From the NCBI RefSeq assembly GCF_042648405.1, contig NZ_JBHRXV010000011.1, positions 186,001 through 250,000 on the forward strand: 64,000 nt of DNA, written 5' to 3'. The stretch is from Sphingoaurantiacus capsulatus. Lineage in GTDB: Bacteria; Pseudomonadota; Alphaproteobacteria; Sphingomonadales; Sphingomonadaceae. Position 1 is the first letter of the stretch. Every line of letters starts with the position of its first letter. Position numbers and translations under genes: made by a program. This document shows, in pieces, positions 33,985 through 43,344 of this stretch. The notes beneath the pieces are model-generated. The model did not search any database, was not told the DNA's origin, and saw only the letters and a program-made list of their open reading frames with translations.

Positions 33985-35910
33985 GTGACCAAAGGCCCCG
34001 TCACCCCGCTGCTCGACACGGTTTCGACGCCCGCCGACCTTCGCAAGCTTCAGCCCGATCAGCTCCGCCAGCTTGCTGACGAGCTGCGCGCCGAGATGGT
34101 CGATGCGGTGAGCGTGACCGGCGGCCATCTCGGCGCCGGTTTGGGCGTCGTCGAGCTGACGGTGGCGCTGCACTATGTGTTCGAAACGCCGCGCGACACC
34201 CTGATCTGGGACGTCGGCCACCAGGCTTATCCGCACAAGATCCTCACCGGCCGCCGCGACCGGATTCGCACCTTGCGGCAGGGCGGGGGCCTCTCGGGCT
34301 TCACCAAGCGCAGCGAGAGCGAATACGATCCGTTCGGTGCCGCGCACAGCTCGACCTCCATCTCGGCGGCGCTCGGTTTCGCCGTCGCCAACAAGCTGGC
34401 GGGCACGCCGGGCAAGGCGATCGCCGTGATCGGCGACGGCGCGATGTCGGCGGGCATGGCCTATGAGGCGATGAACAACGCCGAGGCCGCGGGCAATCGC
34501 CTCGTCGTCATCCTTAACGACAACGACATGTCGATCGCGCCGCCGGTCGGCGCGCTGTCCGCCTATCTGGCGCGGCTGGTCTCGTCGGAGAGTTTCTTGG
34601 GGCTGCGCGGCGTCGCCAAGCGCGTCGCCAAGAAGCTGCTGCCGCAGCGCCTGCAGCGCGCCGCCGAGCGCGCCGAGGAATATGCGCGCGGCATGGCGAC
34701 GGGCGGGACGCTGTTCGAGGAACTGGGCTTCTATTACGTCGGCCCGATCGACGGCCATAACCTCGACCATCTGCTGCCCGTGCTGGAGAATGTCCGCGAC
34801 GCGGAGCATGGGCCGATCCTCGTCCATGTCGTGACGCAGAAGGGCAAGGGCTATGCCCCGGCCGAGGCGGCGGCGGACAAATATCATGGCGTGGTGAAGT
34901 TCGACGTGGTGACCGGCGCGCAGGCCAAGGCGCCCGCGGGGCCGCCGAGCTACACCGCGACCTTCGCCAAGGCGCTGATGGCCGAAGCCGCGCGCGACGA
35001 CCGGATCGTGGCGATCACCGCCGCGATGCCGTCGGGCACCGGGCTCGACAAGTTTCAGGCGGCCTATCCCGACCGCACCTTCGATGTCGGCATCGCCGAG
35101 CAGCACGCCGTCACCTTCGCCGCTGGCCTCGCCGCACAGGGCTACCGGCCGTTCTGCGCCATCTATTCGACCTTCCTGCAGCGCGCCTATGACCAGGTCG
35201 TCCACGATGTGGCGATCCAGAATCTGCCGGTGCGCTTCGGCATCGACCGCGCCGGCCTCGTCGGCGCCGACGGCTCGACACACGCGGGCAGCTTCGACGT
35301 CACCTATCTGGCGACCTTGCCGAACATGGTGGTGATGGCGGCGGCCGACGAGGCCGAGCTGGTCCATATGGTCCACACCGCCGCGCTGCATGACAGCGGG
35401 CCGATCGCCGTCCGCTATCCGCGCGGCGAGGGCACGGGCGTGCCGCTGCCCGCCGAGCCGCAGGCGCTGCCGATCGGCAAGGGCCGCCTCGCTCGCGAGG
35501 GCAAGAAGGTGGCGATCCTGTCGCTCGGCACCCGCCTGACCGAGGCGCTGAAGGCTGCCGACGAGCTCGACGCCAAGGGGCTGTCGACGACCGTCGCCGA
35601 CATGCGCTTCGCCAAGCCGATCGACTATGATCTCGTCCGCAAGCTCGCCGCGACACACGAGGTGGTGCTGACCGTCGAGGAGGGCGCCATCGGCGGCTTC
35701 GGCGCGCATCTGCTCACCTGGCTGTCCGACGAGGGGCTGCTCGATGCCGGCCTCAAGGTCCGCACCCTGCGCCTGCCCGATATCTTCCAGGAGCATCACA
35801 AGCCCGAGGTGCAATACGCCGAGGCGAAGCTCGATGCGGCGGGGATGGTGGAGACGGTGCTGTCGGCGCTGCGCCACAACAGCGTGAAGGTGCTGGGCGC
35901 CCGCGCGTGA
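33985..35910 (+). CDS. dxs: 1-deoxy-D-xylulose-5-phosphate synthase
   Basis: First step of the MEP isoprenoid pathway; joins pyruvate and glyceraldehyde-3-phosphate with thiamine diphosphate. 641 aa, normal length. TPP motif GDGAMSAGMAYEAMNNA (about 151-167), WDVGHQAYPHKILTGR (about 76-91) and the catalytic Glu in DVGIAEQHAVTFAAG. GTG at 33985 was chosen; the open frame continues only 8 codons upstream. Its stop overlaps the GTG of the next gene by 4 bp. Confidence 0.95.
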   Translation: MTKGPVTPLLDTVSTPADLRKLQPDQLRQLADELRAEMVDAVSVTGGHLGAGLGVVELTVALHYVFETPRDTLIWDVGHQAYPHKILTGRRDRIRTLRQGGGLSGFTKRSESEYDPFGAAHSSTSISAALGFAVANKLAGTPGKAIAVIGDGAMSAGMAYEAMNNAEAAGNRLVVILNDNDMSIAPPVGALSAYLARLVSSESFLGLRGVAKRVAKKLLPQRLQRAAERAEEYARGMATGGTLFEELGFYYVGPIDGHNLDHLLPVLENVRDAEHGPILVHVVTQKGKGYAPAEAAADKYHGVVKFDVVTGAQAKAPAGPPSYTATFAKALMAEAARDDRIVAITAAMPSGTGLDKFQAAYPDRTFDVGIAEQHAVTFAAGLAAQGYRPFCAIYSTFLQRAYDQVVHDVAIQNLPVRFGIDRAGLVGADGSTHAGSFDVTYLATLPNMVVMAAADEAELVHMVHTAALHDSGPIAVRYPRGEGTGVPLPAEPQALPIGKGRLAREGKKVAILSLGTRLTEALKAADELDAKGLSTTVADMRFAKPIDYDLVRKLAATHEVVLTVEEGAIGGFGAHLLTWLSDEGLLDAGLKVRTLRLPDIFQEHHKPEVQYAEAKLDAAGMVETVLSALRHNSVKVLGARA

Positions 35911-36434
35911 CCGGACAGCGCTTCGCGTGGCGGCCGGTGTTCGGCGCCGACGCGGCCTGGTCCGCCTTCTGGATCTTCGCGGTGCCGTTCGGCATGTCCG
36001 CCTGGTTCCTGTTCCTCTGCGAATGGCTCGGCTTCCCGCTGCCTGAGGGCACCAACAAGTGGATGGTGATCCCGCTGCTGCTCATCTTCCTGCCGCTGCA
36101 GGTGGGGGTGGTGCGCAGCCTGCTCGACCCGCGTGAGCGGCTGGTTGTCGATGCCGAGGGCGTGCTGTGGCGGCCGTGGTCGGAAAGCGTGATTCCGTGG
36201 AGCGCGATCCAGCGGGTGACGCACACGACGGCGGTGGGACAGGACTATGTCGGCCTGTGGCTCGACGACCCGAAGCGCCACGGCGCGACCGGGTTGAAGC
36301 GCTTCCTGAGCTGGCATTCCAAGCACGGCGACGTGCCCATCCACATGAAGCCGAGCGGCGCCACCGTCCCGCAACTGTACGCCGCCATTGCCACCTTCCG
36401 CCCCGACCTCGTGCCGGCCGATGGTGGGCGTTAA
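35907..36434 (+). CDS. Membrane protein with PH-like domain, function unknown
   Basis: 175 aa. Two hydrophobic segments near the N-terminus (AFWIFAVPFGMSAWFLFLCEW and MVIPLLLIFLPLQVGVV) are followed by a soluble region (RERLVVDAEGVLWRPWSESVIPWSAIQRV) whose pattern of a residue-rich first strand and IPWSAI turn resembles bacterial PH-like membrane proteins. Translationally coupled to dxs (GTG overlap). The DUF559 cassette 2 begins 19 bp after its stop. No specific role can be assigned. Confidence 0.65.
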   Translation: MTGQRFAWRPVFGADAAWSAFWIFAVPFGMSAWFLFLCEWLGFPLPEGTNKWMVIPLLLIFLPLQVGVVRSLLDPRERLVVDAEGVLWRPWSESVIPWSAIQRVTHTTAVGQDYVGLWLDDPKRHGATGLKRFLSWHSKHGDVPIHMKPSGATVPQLYAAIATFRPDLVPADGGR

Positions 36435-36452
36435 CGCACAACGCCCGAGAAA

Positions 36453-36487
36453 TCCCCTCCCCGAGGGGGAGGGGTAAGGGGTGGGCT
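36453..36487. repeat. Left inverted repeat of DUF559 cassette 2
   Basis: 35-bp arm perfectly complementary to 36832-36866. Starts with the hairpin TCCCCTCCCC/GGGGAGGGG-type palindrome and ends TAAGGGGTGGGCT, the same hairpin-plus-G-rich-tail plan as cassette 1 but with different bases. Confidence 0.95.
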
Positions 36488-36513
36488 CCAACCGCCAACG
36501 CGACCCTCTCCTC

Positions 36514-36882
36514 ATGGCCCGCGCCGCCGACCTGCGTGCGCGCCTGACGCCTGCGGAAGTACGACTTTGGACGGCGCTAAGCCGTCGCCGGCTGAACGGC
36601 ACCAAGTTCAGCCGTCAGATCGTCGTTGCTGGCTACATCTGCGACTTCGTTTGCCGCGAGCATCGACTGATCGTCGAGGTCGATGGCAGCCAGCATTTCG
36701 AGAGCCGCTATGACGTAGTTCGCGATCAAAGGTTGGTCGCCAGCGGCTATCGGGTTCTGCGCTTCTGGAACGACGAGGTTTTGGAAACGCTTGAAGATGT
36801 GCTTCAGCGGATAGCGCACGCCCTGTCGGACAGCCCACCCCTTACCCCTCCCCCTCGGGGAGGGGAGACGATAGAAGGGTGA
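36514..36882 (+). CDS. DUF559 (Vsr-like endonuclease) protein inside an inverted-repeat cassette, second copy
   Basis: 122 aa from ATG 36514, covering a whole DUF559 domain: LTPAEVRLWTALSRRRLNG, KFSRQIVVAGYICDF, HRLIVEVDGSQHFESR and GYRVLRFWNDEVL. The D-F, E-x-D and Q-H positions match cassette 1. The C-terminus (SDSPPLTPPPRGGETIEG) is translated right repeat. The gene ends in a TGAGCATGA sequence at the next start, as in cassette 1. GTG 36481, itself inside the left repeat, is a possible alternative start. Confidence 0.8.
   Translation: MARAADLRARLTPAEVRLWTALSRRRLNGTKFSRQIVVAGYICDFVCREHRLIVEVDGSQHFESRYDVVRDQRLVASGYRVLRFWNDEVLETLEDVLQRIAHALSDSPPLTPPPRGGETIEG
36832..36866. repeat. Right inverted repeat of DUF559 cassette 2
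   Basis: 35-bp perfect complement of the left arm; whole element 414 bp. Its 22-nt outer portion (CCCCTCCCCCTCGGGGAGGG...) is identical to the solo hairpin at 62388-62409. No target duplication is visible at the borders. Confidence 0.95.
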
Positions 36883-36884
36883 GC

Positions 36885-37205
36885 ATGATCAAATGGATCG
36901 CCTTTGGGCTCGGCTCCCTCGTCTGGGTCGCCGTCTGCTGGTTCTTCGCCTCGATGGTCGCGCTGTCGGAGGCGGGGCCGAAGGCGTCGATCGCGCAGGA
37001 TGCGTGCGCGAAGCAGCTGATCCTGGCCGCGCGGGCCGAGGGGCGGGAGGTGGGGCGGATGGATGCGCTCTACACGCCGCAGTGCCGCGCCGAGCATGAT
37101 CGGGTGATGACGTCGCTGTCGCGGCCCTACCTTCGCAACGGGCTGCTGATCGGCTTCGGGCCGGTGCTGTTGCTCGGGCTGCTGATGTTCTGGCGGCGCG
37201 GCTGA
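36885..37205 (+). CDS. Small two-helix membrane protein, unknown
   Basis: 106 aa. Hydrophobic segments at both ends (IKWIAFGLGSLVWVAVCWFFAS; LLIGFGPVLLLGLLMFW) enclose a soluble centre with two Cys (DACAKQ, PQCRAEH). No recognised family. ATG 36885 is preceded by AGAAGGGTGAGC; a GTG at 36879 overlaps the DUF559 stop. Coupled to tlyA by a TGATG overlap, so it sits in the same transcript. Confidence 0.65.
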   Translation: MIKWIAFGLGSLVWVAVCWFFASMVALSEAGPKASIAQDACAKQLILAARAEGREVGRMDALYTPQCRAEHDRVMTSLSRPYLRNGLLIGFGPVLLLGLLMFWRRG

Positions 37206-37954
37206 TGGCGAAGCTGCGGGCCGACCAGATGCTTGTCGATCGCGGACTGGCCGAGAGCCGGACGCGGGCGCAGGCGCTGATCCTCGCGGGCCTCGTCTAT
37301 GCCGGCGACAGGCGGGTGGAGAAGGCGGGGCAAACCCTCGCGGCGGACGCTGAGCTGATCCTGAAGGGCCGCGATCATCCTTGGGTGTCGCGCGGCGGGG
37401 TGAAGCTGGCGCATGGGCTCGACCATTTCGGCTGGGACGTGGCCGGGGCGGTGGCGATCGATGTCGGTTCGTCGACCGGCGGCTTTACCGACGTGATGCT
37501 GACCAAGGGCGCGGCGAAGGTCTATGCGGTCGATTCCGGCACCAACCAGCTGGCGTGGAAGCTGCGGCAGGACCCGCGCGTCGTCGTGCACGAACAGACC
37601 AGTGCGCGCATCCTCACCGCGGAGCATATCCCCGAACCCATCGACCTGATCGTCTGTGACGCCAGCTTCATCGGGCTCGCCAAGGTGCTCGAGCGTCCGC
37701 TCACGTTCGCCAAATCCCACGCCCGCCTGCTCGCACTGATCAAGCCGCAGTTCGAGGCGGGGCCGGGCGAGGTGGGCAGGGGCGGCGTCGTGCGCGATCC
37801 CGTCATCCACGAGCGCGTCTGTGCCGAGGTTGCCGCTTGGGTGGCGGCGCAGAACGGCTGGTCGGTCACCGGCATCGTGCCAAGCCCGATCACCGGGCCC
37901 GAAGGCAATGTCGAGTTCCTGATCGCTGCCGAACGCGCGCCTGTCGCGGCATAG
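37205..37954 (+). CDS. tlyA: TlyA-family rRNA 2'-O-methyltransferase
   Basis: 249 aa. An N-terminal S4 RNA-binding domain (MAKLRADQMLVDRGLAESRTRAQALILAG, about 1-60) is followed by an FtsJ-like methyltransferase: SRGGVKLAHGL, IDVGSSTGGFTDVML (SAM site, about 82-96), DASFIGL and KPQFEAG. TlyA methylates cytidines of 16S/23S rRNA; in some species it is also reported as a hemolysin, likely indirectly. A hairpin with 9-bp arms (37955-37980) follows the stop. Confidence 0.92.
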   Translation: MAKLRADQMLVDRGLAESRTRAQALILAGLVYAGDRRVEKAGQTLAADAELILKGRDHPWVSRGGVKLAHGLDHFGWDVAGAVAIDVGSSTGGFTDVMLTKGAAKVYAVDSGTNQLAWKLRQDPRVVVHEQTSARILTAEHIPEPIDLIVCDASFIGLAKVLERPLTFAKSHARLLALIKPQFEAGPGEVGRGGVVRDPVIHERVCAEVAAWVAAQNGWSVTGIVPSPITGPEGNVEFLIAAERAPVAA

Positions 37955-37980
37955 CTTCGCGCGAACTTGCACGCGCGAAG
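37955..37980 (+). terminator. Possible terminator hairpin after tlyA
   Basis: Arms CTTCGCGCG and CGCGCGAAG (9 bp perfect) around an 8-nt loop, directly after the tlyA stop and before tRNA-Leu. There is no strong T run, so intrinsic termination is uncertain; part of it overlaps a possible tRNA promoter (TTGCAC at 37967-37972). Confidence 0.4.
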
Positions 37981-38015
37981 TTGATAATATAGACCCCGCC
38001 GACCCGAGTTTTTCC

Positions 38016-38100
<85 letters not shown>

Positions 38101-38144
38101 AGAAGCTCCACCCGCGAACATCTTTAGAGAAGTTGGAAAGCCAG

Positions 38145-39782
38145 ATGCGCATTGCCGAGACGCTCAACGAAGGCCTGAAGCGCGAATATAGCGTGACGAT
38201 TCCGGCCAAGGACCTGAACGCCAAGATCGACGCGCAGGTCGCGACCGTCGCCAAGCAGATTCGCATGCCGGGCTTCCGTCCGGGCAAGGTGCCGCTCAAC
38301 CTCGTCAAGAAGATGCACGGCGCCTCGCTGCGCCAGGATGCGCTGCAGGAAGCGCTGAACGAGGGCGTGCAGAAGGTCATTGCCGACAAGAAGCTGCGTC
38401 CCGCGATGCAGCCGCAGGTCGATGTCGAGAGCATCGAGGAAGGCAAGGACGTCGCGTTCAAGGTCGCCGTCGAAGTGCTGCCGACCGTGCAGACCCCGGC
38501 CGTTGACGGCATCAAGCTGGAGAAGCTGGTCGCCGAGCCGACCGACGCCGACATGAACACCGCGCTGCAGCGCCTCGCCGACCAGCAGAAGAGCTTCGAG
38601 GCGGCGCCGGCGAAGCATGCGGCGAAGACCGGCGACGTGGTCGTCATGGACTTCGTCGGCACCGTCGATGGCGAGGCCTTCGAGGGCGGCACCGGCGAGG
38701 GTATGCAGATCGAGCTCGGCTCGGGCCGCCTGATCCCGGGATTCGAGGAGCAGCTGGAGGGTGTGAAGGCCAACGACCAGCGCACCGTCAAGGTGACCTT
38801 CCCCGACGATTACAACGTCGCTTACCTGAAGGGCCGCGAGGCGCAGTTCGCGGTCACCGTCAACGAGATCCGCACCGCCAAGGAAGCGAGCCTTGACGAC
38901 GAGCTGGCGAAGAACCTCGGTCTCGAGAGCCTCGACAAGCTCAAGGAGATCATGAAGGATTCGCTCGGCAACGAACTCGCCGGCCTTAGCCGCACCTACA
39001 TGAAGCGCAAGCTGCTCGATCATCTCGCCGCGTCGCATGACTTCGACGTGCCGCAGTCGATGGTCGAGGCCGAGTTCGGCCAGATATGGCAGCAGCTCGA
39101 GCATGAAGCCGGCCACGAGGCCGACGTCGAGGCCGCCAAGGCCGAGATCGAGAAGGATCGCGACGAGTATCGCCGCATCGCCGAGCGCCGCGTGCGCCTG
39201 GGCCTGCTCCTGTCGGAGATCGGCCAGGCCAACGACGTGCAAGTGACGCAGCAGGAAATGAACCGGCTGATCATGCAGGAAGCGAGCCGCTATCCGCGCG
39301 ACCAGCAGCAGCAGGCCGTGAAGTTCTTCCAGGAGAACGCGATGGCCTCGGCGCAGCTGCGCGCGCCGCTCTATGAGGAGAAGGTTGTCGACTTCCTGCT
39401 CGAGAAGGCCGACCTGACCGAGCGCAAGGTGTCGCGCGAGGAGCTGGAAGCCGCGATCGAGAGCGAGGACGAATCGCCGATCGGTCACGTGCACGGCCCG
39501 GGCTGCGGCCATGATCACCACGATCACGACCACAGCCACGCCAAGCCGAAGGCCAAGAAGGCTGCGGCGAAGAAGGAAGAGGCGCCCGCCGCCGAGGCGA
39601 AACCCGTAAAGGCCGCCAAGGAAACCAAGCCGGCGAAGGCCGAGAAGGCTGCGGAAAAGCCGGTGGCCGAAGCGAAGCCCGCCAAGAAGGCTGCGGCGCC
39701 GAAGAAGGCTGAAGCAGCCCCGGCCGCTGAGAAGCCCGCCAAGGCAGCTGCACCCAAGAAGGCGCCGGCCAAGAAAGCCTGA
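38145..39782 (+). CDS. tig: Trigger factor with His-rich and Lys/Ala-rich C-terminal tail
   Basis: Ribosome-associated folding chaperone and prolyl isomerase. The N-terminal ribosome-binding domain includes RMPGFRPGKVP (about 42-52); the PPIase domain has GDVVVMDFVGTVDG, FEGGTGEGMQIELGSG and IPGFEEQLEG (about 160-205); the C-terminal chaperone arms follow to about 447. The last 98 residues are unusual: a His/Asp cluster (HVHGPGCGHDHHDHDHSHA) like the metal-binding tail of SlyD, then about 80 residues of K, A, P and E repeats (PKKA/AKP). 545 aa in total against a usual 430-450. ATG 38145 starts the domain (MRIAETLNEGLK). Confidence 0.94.
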   Translation: MRIAETLNEGLKREYSVTIPAKDLNAKIDAQVATVAKQIRMPGFRPGKVPLNLVKKMHGASLRQDALQEALNEGVQKVIADKKLRPAMQPQVDVESIEEGKDVAFKVAVEVLPTVQTPAVDGIKLEKLVAEPTDADMNTALQRLADQQKSFEAAPAKHAAKTGDVVVMDFVGTVDGEAFEGGTGEGMQIELGSGRLIPGFEEQLEGVKANDQRTVKVTFPDDYNVAYLKGREAQFAVTVNEIRTAKEASLDDELAKNLGLESLDKLKEIMKDSLGNELAGLSRTYMKRKLLDHLAASHDFDVPQSMVEAEFGQIWQQLEHEAGHEADVEAAKAEIEKDRDEYRRIAERRVRLGLLLSEIGQANDVQVTQQEMNRLIMQEASRYPRDQQQQAVKFFQENAMASAQLRAPLYEEKVVDFLLEKADLTERKVSREELEAAIESEDESPIGHVHGPGCGHDHHDHDHSHAKPKAKKAAAKKEEAPAAEAKPVKAAKETKPAKAEKAAEKPVAEAKPAKKAAAPKKAEAAPAAEKPAKAAAPKKAPAKKA

Positions 39783-39810
39783 TCGCTTTTCGCGACTGAT
39801 TTTCGACAAG

Positions 39811-39842
39811 CCGCCGCGCCGATCTTCGGCGCGGCGGTTTTC
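39811..39842 (+). terminator. Intrinsic terminator of tig
   Basis: Perfect 12-bp GC-rich stem CCGCCGCGCCGA/TCGGCGCGGCGG with a 3-nt loop, directly followed by TTTTC. Lies 29 bp after the trigger factor stop. Confidence 0.85.
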
Positions 39843-39959
39843 GTTTGTGCGAACCCATGCTATGGCAGCGCTGGGTTGCGGGTGGGGGCACCACGCAGGC
39901 TCGCTTTTTTAGTGTTGCGCCGCTCGGGGGGAGTGCGGCGCCCTGAAGGGTTTGAGCGA

Positions 39960-41153
39960 ATGGTTCTCGATCCGGCGACGCTGGTCGTCGTCGCGTGCAT
40001 CATGAGCCTCGTACTGGGGGCTTTGCTCCTGTTTTCGTGGTTGCAGGACCGGCGGATCGAGGCGTTGCGCTGGTGGAGCGCCGCGTGCCTTGTCGCGGCA
40101 GCGGCCTCGGTGCTGTTCCTTGCCGGCGGGCATGAGATGCGCAGCATCTGGCGCGAGATCGGCAACGGCGCCTTCATGCTGGCCTACGGGCTTTCCTATC
40201 TCGCCGCGCGCCGCTTCAACGAGCAATCGGCCCCGTGGACCGCGCTGATCGCCGGCATGGTGATCTGGCTGTCGGCCGTCTGGGTCTTTGACGTCACCTT
40301 CGTGCAGCGTGTCGTGCTGATGTCGCTGCTGATCGGCGGTTATGCGATCGTGACCGCGCGCGAGCTGTGGAATGGCCCCGACCGGCTGGTGTCGCAGCGC
40401 GCCGCCGCGGTGGTGACCGCGCTCAACGGCATCTATTTCCTCGGCCGTATCTTCGCCGGCCCCGGCCTGCTGCCGTCGTTTTCATGGATGCAGGGCTTCA
40501 GCGACGCCTGGGTGTCGATGGTCGGCCTCGTCATCCTGCTTTACGCGATGATCTTCGGCTTCCTCGTCATGTCGATGGCGAAGGAGAAGACCGACCTGTT
40601 CCACCGCCGCGCCGCGCTGATCGATCCGCTGACCGGCGTCGCCAACCGTCGCGCCTTCATGGTTCGCGCCGAATCGATGCTGGCCGAGGCGCGGCAGGCG
40701 GGCGAGCCGGCCGCGGTAATCATGTTCGACCTCGACCATTTCAAGGTGGTCAACGACACCCACGGCCATCTCGCGGGTGACGATGTGCTGACCGAGTTCG
40801 CGGCGATCGCCGTCGATCGGCTGCCGCGCCGGTCGATGCTGTGCCGGATGGGCGGCGAGGAATTCGCGGCGATCGTGCCGGGTACCGACCATGTCTCGGC
40901 CCTGGATATCGCCGAGCGCATCCGGCTCGATCTGTGCAGCGGCGCGCGCAAGATACCGGCGACGGTGAGCGCGGGCGTCGCGATGAGCAGCACCAGCCGC
41001 GAGTCGCTCGCCGACCTGCTGTCGATGGCTGACGAGGCGCTCTACAACGCCAAGAAGACCGGCCGGAATCGCGTCGTCGCGGCGATGGGCTCGCCCGGTC
41101 GCGCGCCAGCTTCCAAGCCGGTCCAGCCCCAGCTAGACGCCGCGCTGGCCTGA
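39960..41153 (+). CDS. Membrane-anchored GGDEF diguanylate cyclase
   Basis: 397 aa. The N-terminal half has about 6 membrane segments (for example ATLVVVACIMSLVLGALLLFSW, WTALIAGMVIWLSAVWVF); the C-terminal half (about 220-385) is a GGDEF domain: DPLTGVANRRAF, MFDLDHFKVVNDTHGH and the active site RMGGEEF, then ADEALYNAKKTGRNRV. It should make cyclic-di-GMP from GTP. No RxxD inhibitory site precedes GGEEF, so product inhibition may be absent. ATG 39960 with GAAGGG upstream. Confidence 0.9.
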   Translation: MVLDPATLVVVACIMSLVLGALLLFSWLQDRRIEALRWWSAACLVAAAASVLFLAGGHEMRSIWREIGNGAFMLAYGLSYLAARRFNEQSAPWTALIAGMVIWLSAVWVFDVTFVQRVVLMSLLIGGYAIVTARELWNGPDRLVSQRAAAVVTALNGIYFLGRIFAGPGLLPSFSWMQGFSDAWVSMVGLVILLYAMIFGFLVMSMAKEKTDLFHRRAALIDPLTGVANRRAFMVRAESMLAEARQAGEPAAVIMFDLDHFKVVNDTHGHLAGDDVLTEFAAIAVDRLPRRSMLCRMGGEEFAAIVPGTDHVSALDIAERIRLDLCSGARKIPATVSAGVAMSSTSRESLADLLSMADEALYNAKKTGRNRVVAAMGSPGRAPASKPVQPQLDAALA

Positions 41154-41202
41154 ACGCTCGCGCCGCGGCTGAGACGCCGCAAAAACTTCACGCCGCGTTG
41201 CC

Positions 41203-41231
41203 TTGACAGCCCCCGGGCTGGGCCACATATC
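41203..41231 (+). promoter_or_regulatory. Candidate sigma70-type promoter of groESL
   Basis: TTGACA (41203-41208), 17-nt spacer and CATATC (41226-41231). The -10 matches only 3 of 6 positions, but the perfect -35 and position just before the CIRCE element fit a groE promoter. Confidence 0.5.
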
Positions 41232-41241
41232 CCGCGTGCCG

Positions 41242-41268
41242 CTAGCACTCCCGCAAGGTGAGTGCCAA
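41242..41268. promoter_or_regulatory. CIRCE operator (HrcA binding site)
   Basis: CTAGCACTC, 9-nt spacer, GAGTGCCAA: two mismatches to the consensus TTAGCACTC-N9-GAGTGCTAA. Located 38 bp before the groES start. It predicts repression by HrcA under non-stress conditions; hrcA is not in the window. Confidence 0.93.
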
Positions 41269-41305
41269 CGCACCGCATTCACAAGCCAACAACAGGGTGA
41301 AGCAC

Positions 41306-41602
41306 ATGAACTTCCGTCCGTTGCACGATCGCGTGCTCGTTCGCCGAATCGAAGCCGAAGAGAAGACCTCGGGTGGGATCATCATCCCCGACACCGCCAA
41401 GGAAAAGCCGCAGGAGGGCGAAGTCGTCGCCGCCGGCTCGGGCGCGCGTGGCGAGGACGGCAAGGTGACCCCGCTCGACGTGAAGGGGGGCGACCGCGTT
41501 CTGTTCGGCAAGTGGTCGGGCACCGAAGTGCGCGTCAACGGCGAGGACCTCCTCATCATGAAGGAGAGCGACATCCTCGGCATCGTGGAGCAGGGCGGCT
41601 AA
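41306..41602 (+). CDS. groES: GroES co-chaperonin
   Basis: 98 aa. Heptameric lid of the chaperonin. MNFRPLHDRVLVRR start, mobile loop EEKTSGGIIIPDTAKEKPQ (about 18-36) and GDRVLFGKWSGTEV. ATG 41306 lies after an AGGGTGAAGC ribosome-binding stretch. Under CIRCE control and co-transcribed with groEL 46 bp downstream. Confidence 0.97.
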   Translation: MNFRPLHDRVLVRRIEAEEKTSGGIIIPDTAKEKPQEGEVVAAGSGARGEDGKVTPLDVKGGDRVLFGKWSGTEVRVNGEDLLIMKESDILGIVEQGG

Positions 41603-41648
41603 GCGCCGCTTCCCGGTTCAGCGAAATCAGACAAGAAGGTAGAGCATC

Positions 41649-43289
<1,641 letters not shown>

Positions 43290-43317
43290 GTCCGCGCCAA
43301 CCAGCGACCGAAAGGAA

Positions 43318-43342
43318 GGGCCGGGAGCGATCCCGGCCCTTT
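43318..43342 (+). terminator. Intrinsic terminator of groESL
   Basis: 9-bp stem GGGCCGGGA/TCCCGGCCC with 4-nt loop GCGA followed by TTTCTCT. It ends just before the convergent pabBC stop, and its flanking A-rich side (GGAAAG...AAGGG) may also aid termination of the opposite gene. Confidence 0.85.
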
Positions 43343-43344
43343 CT

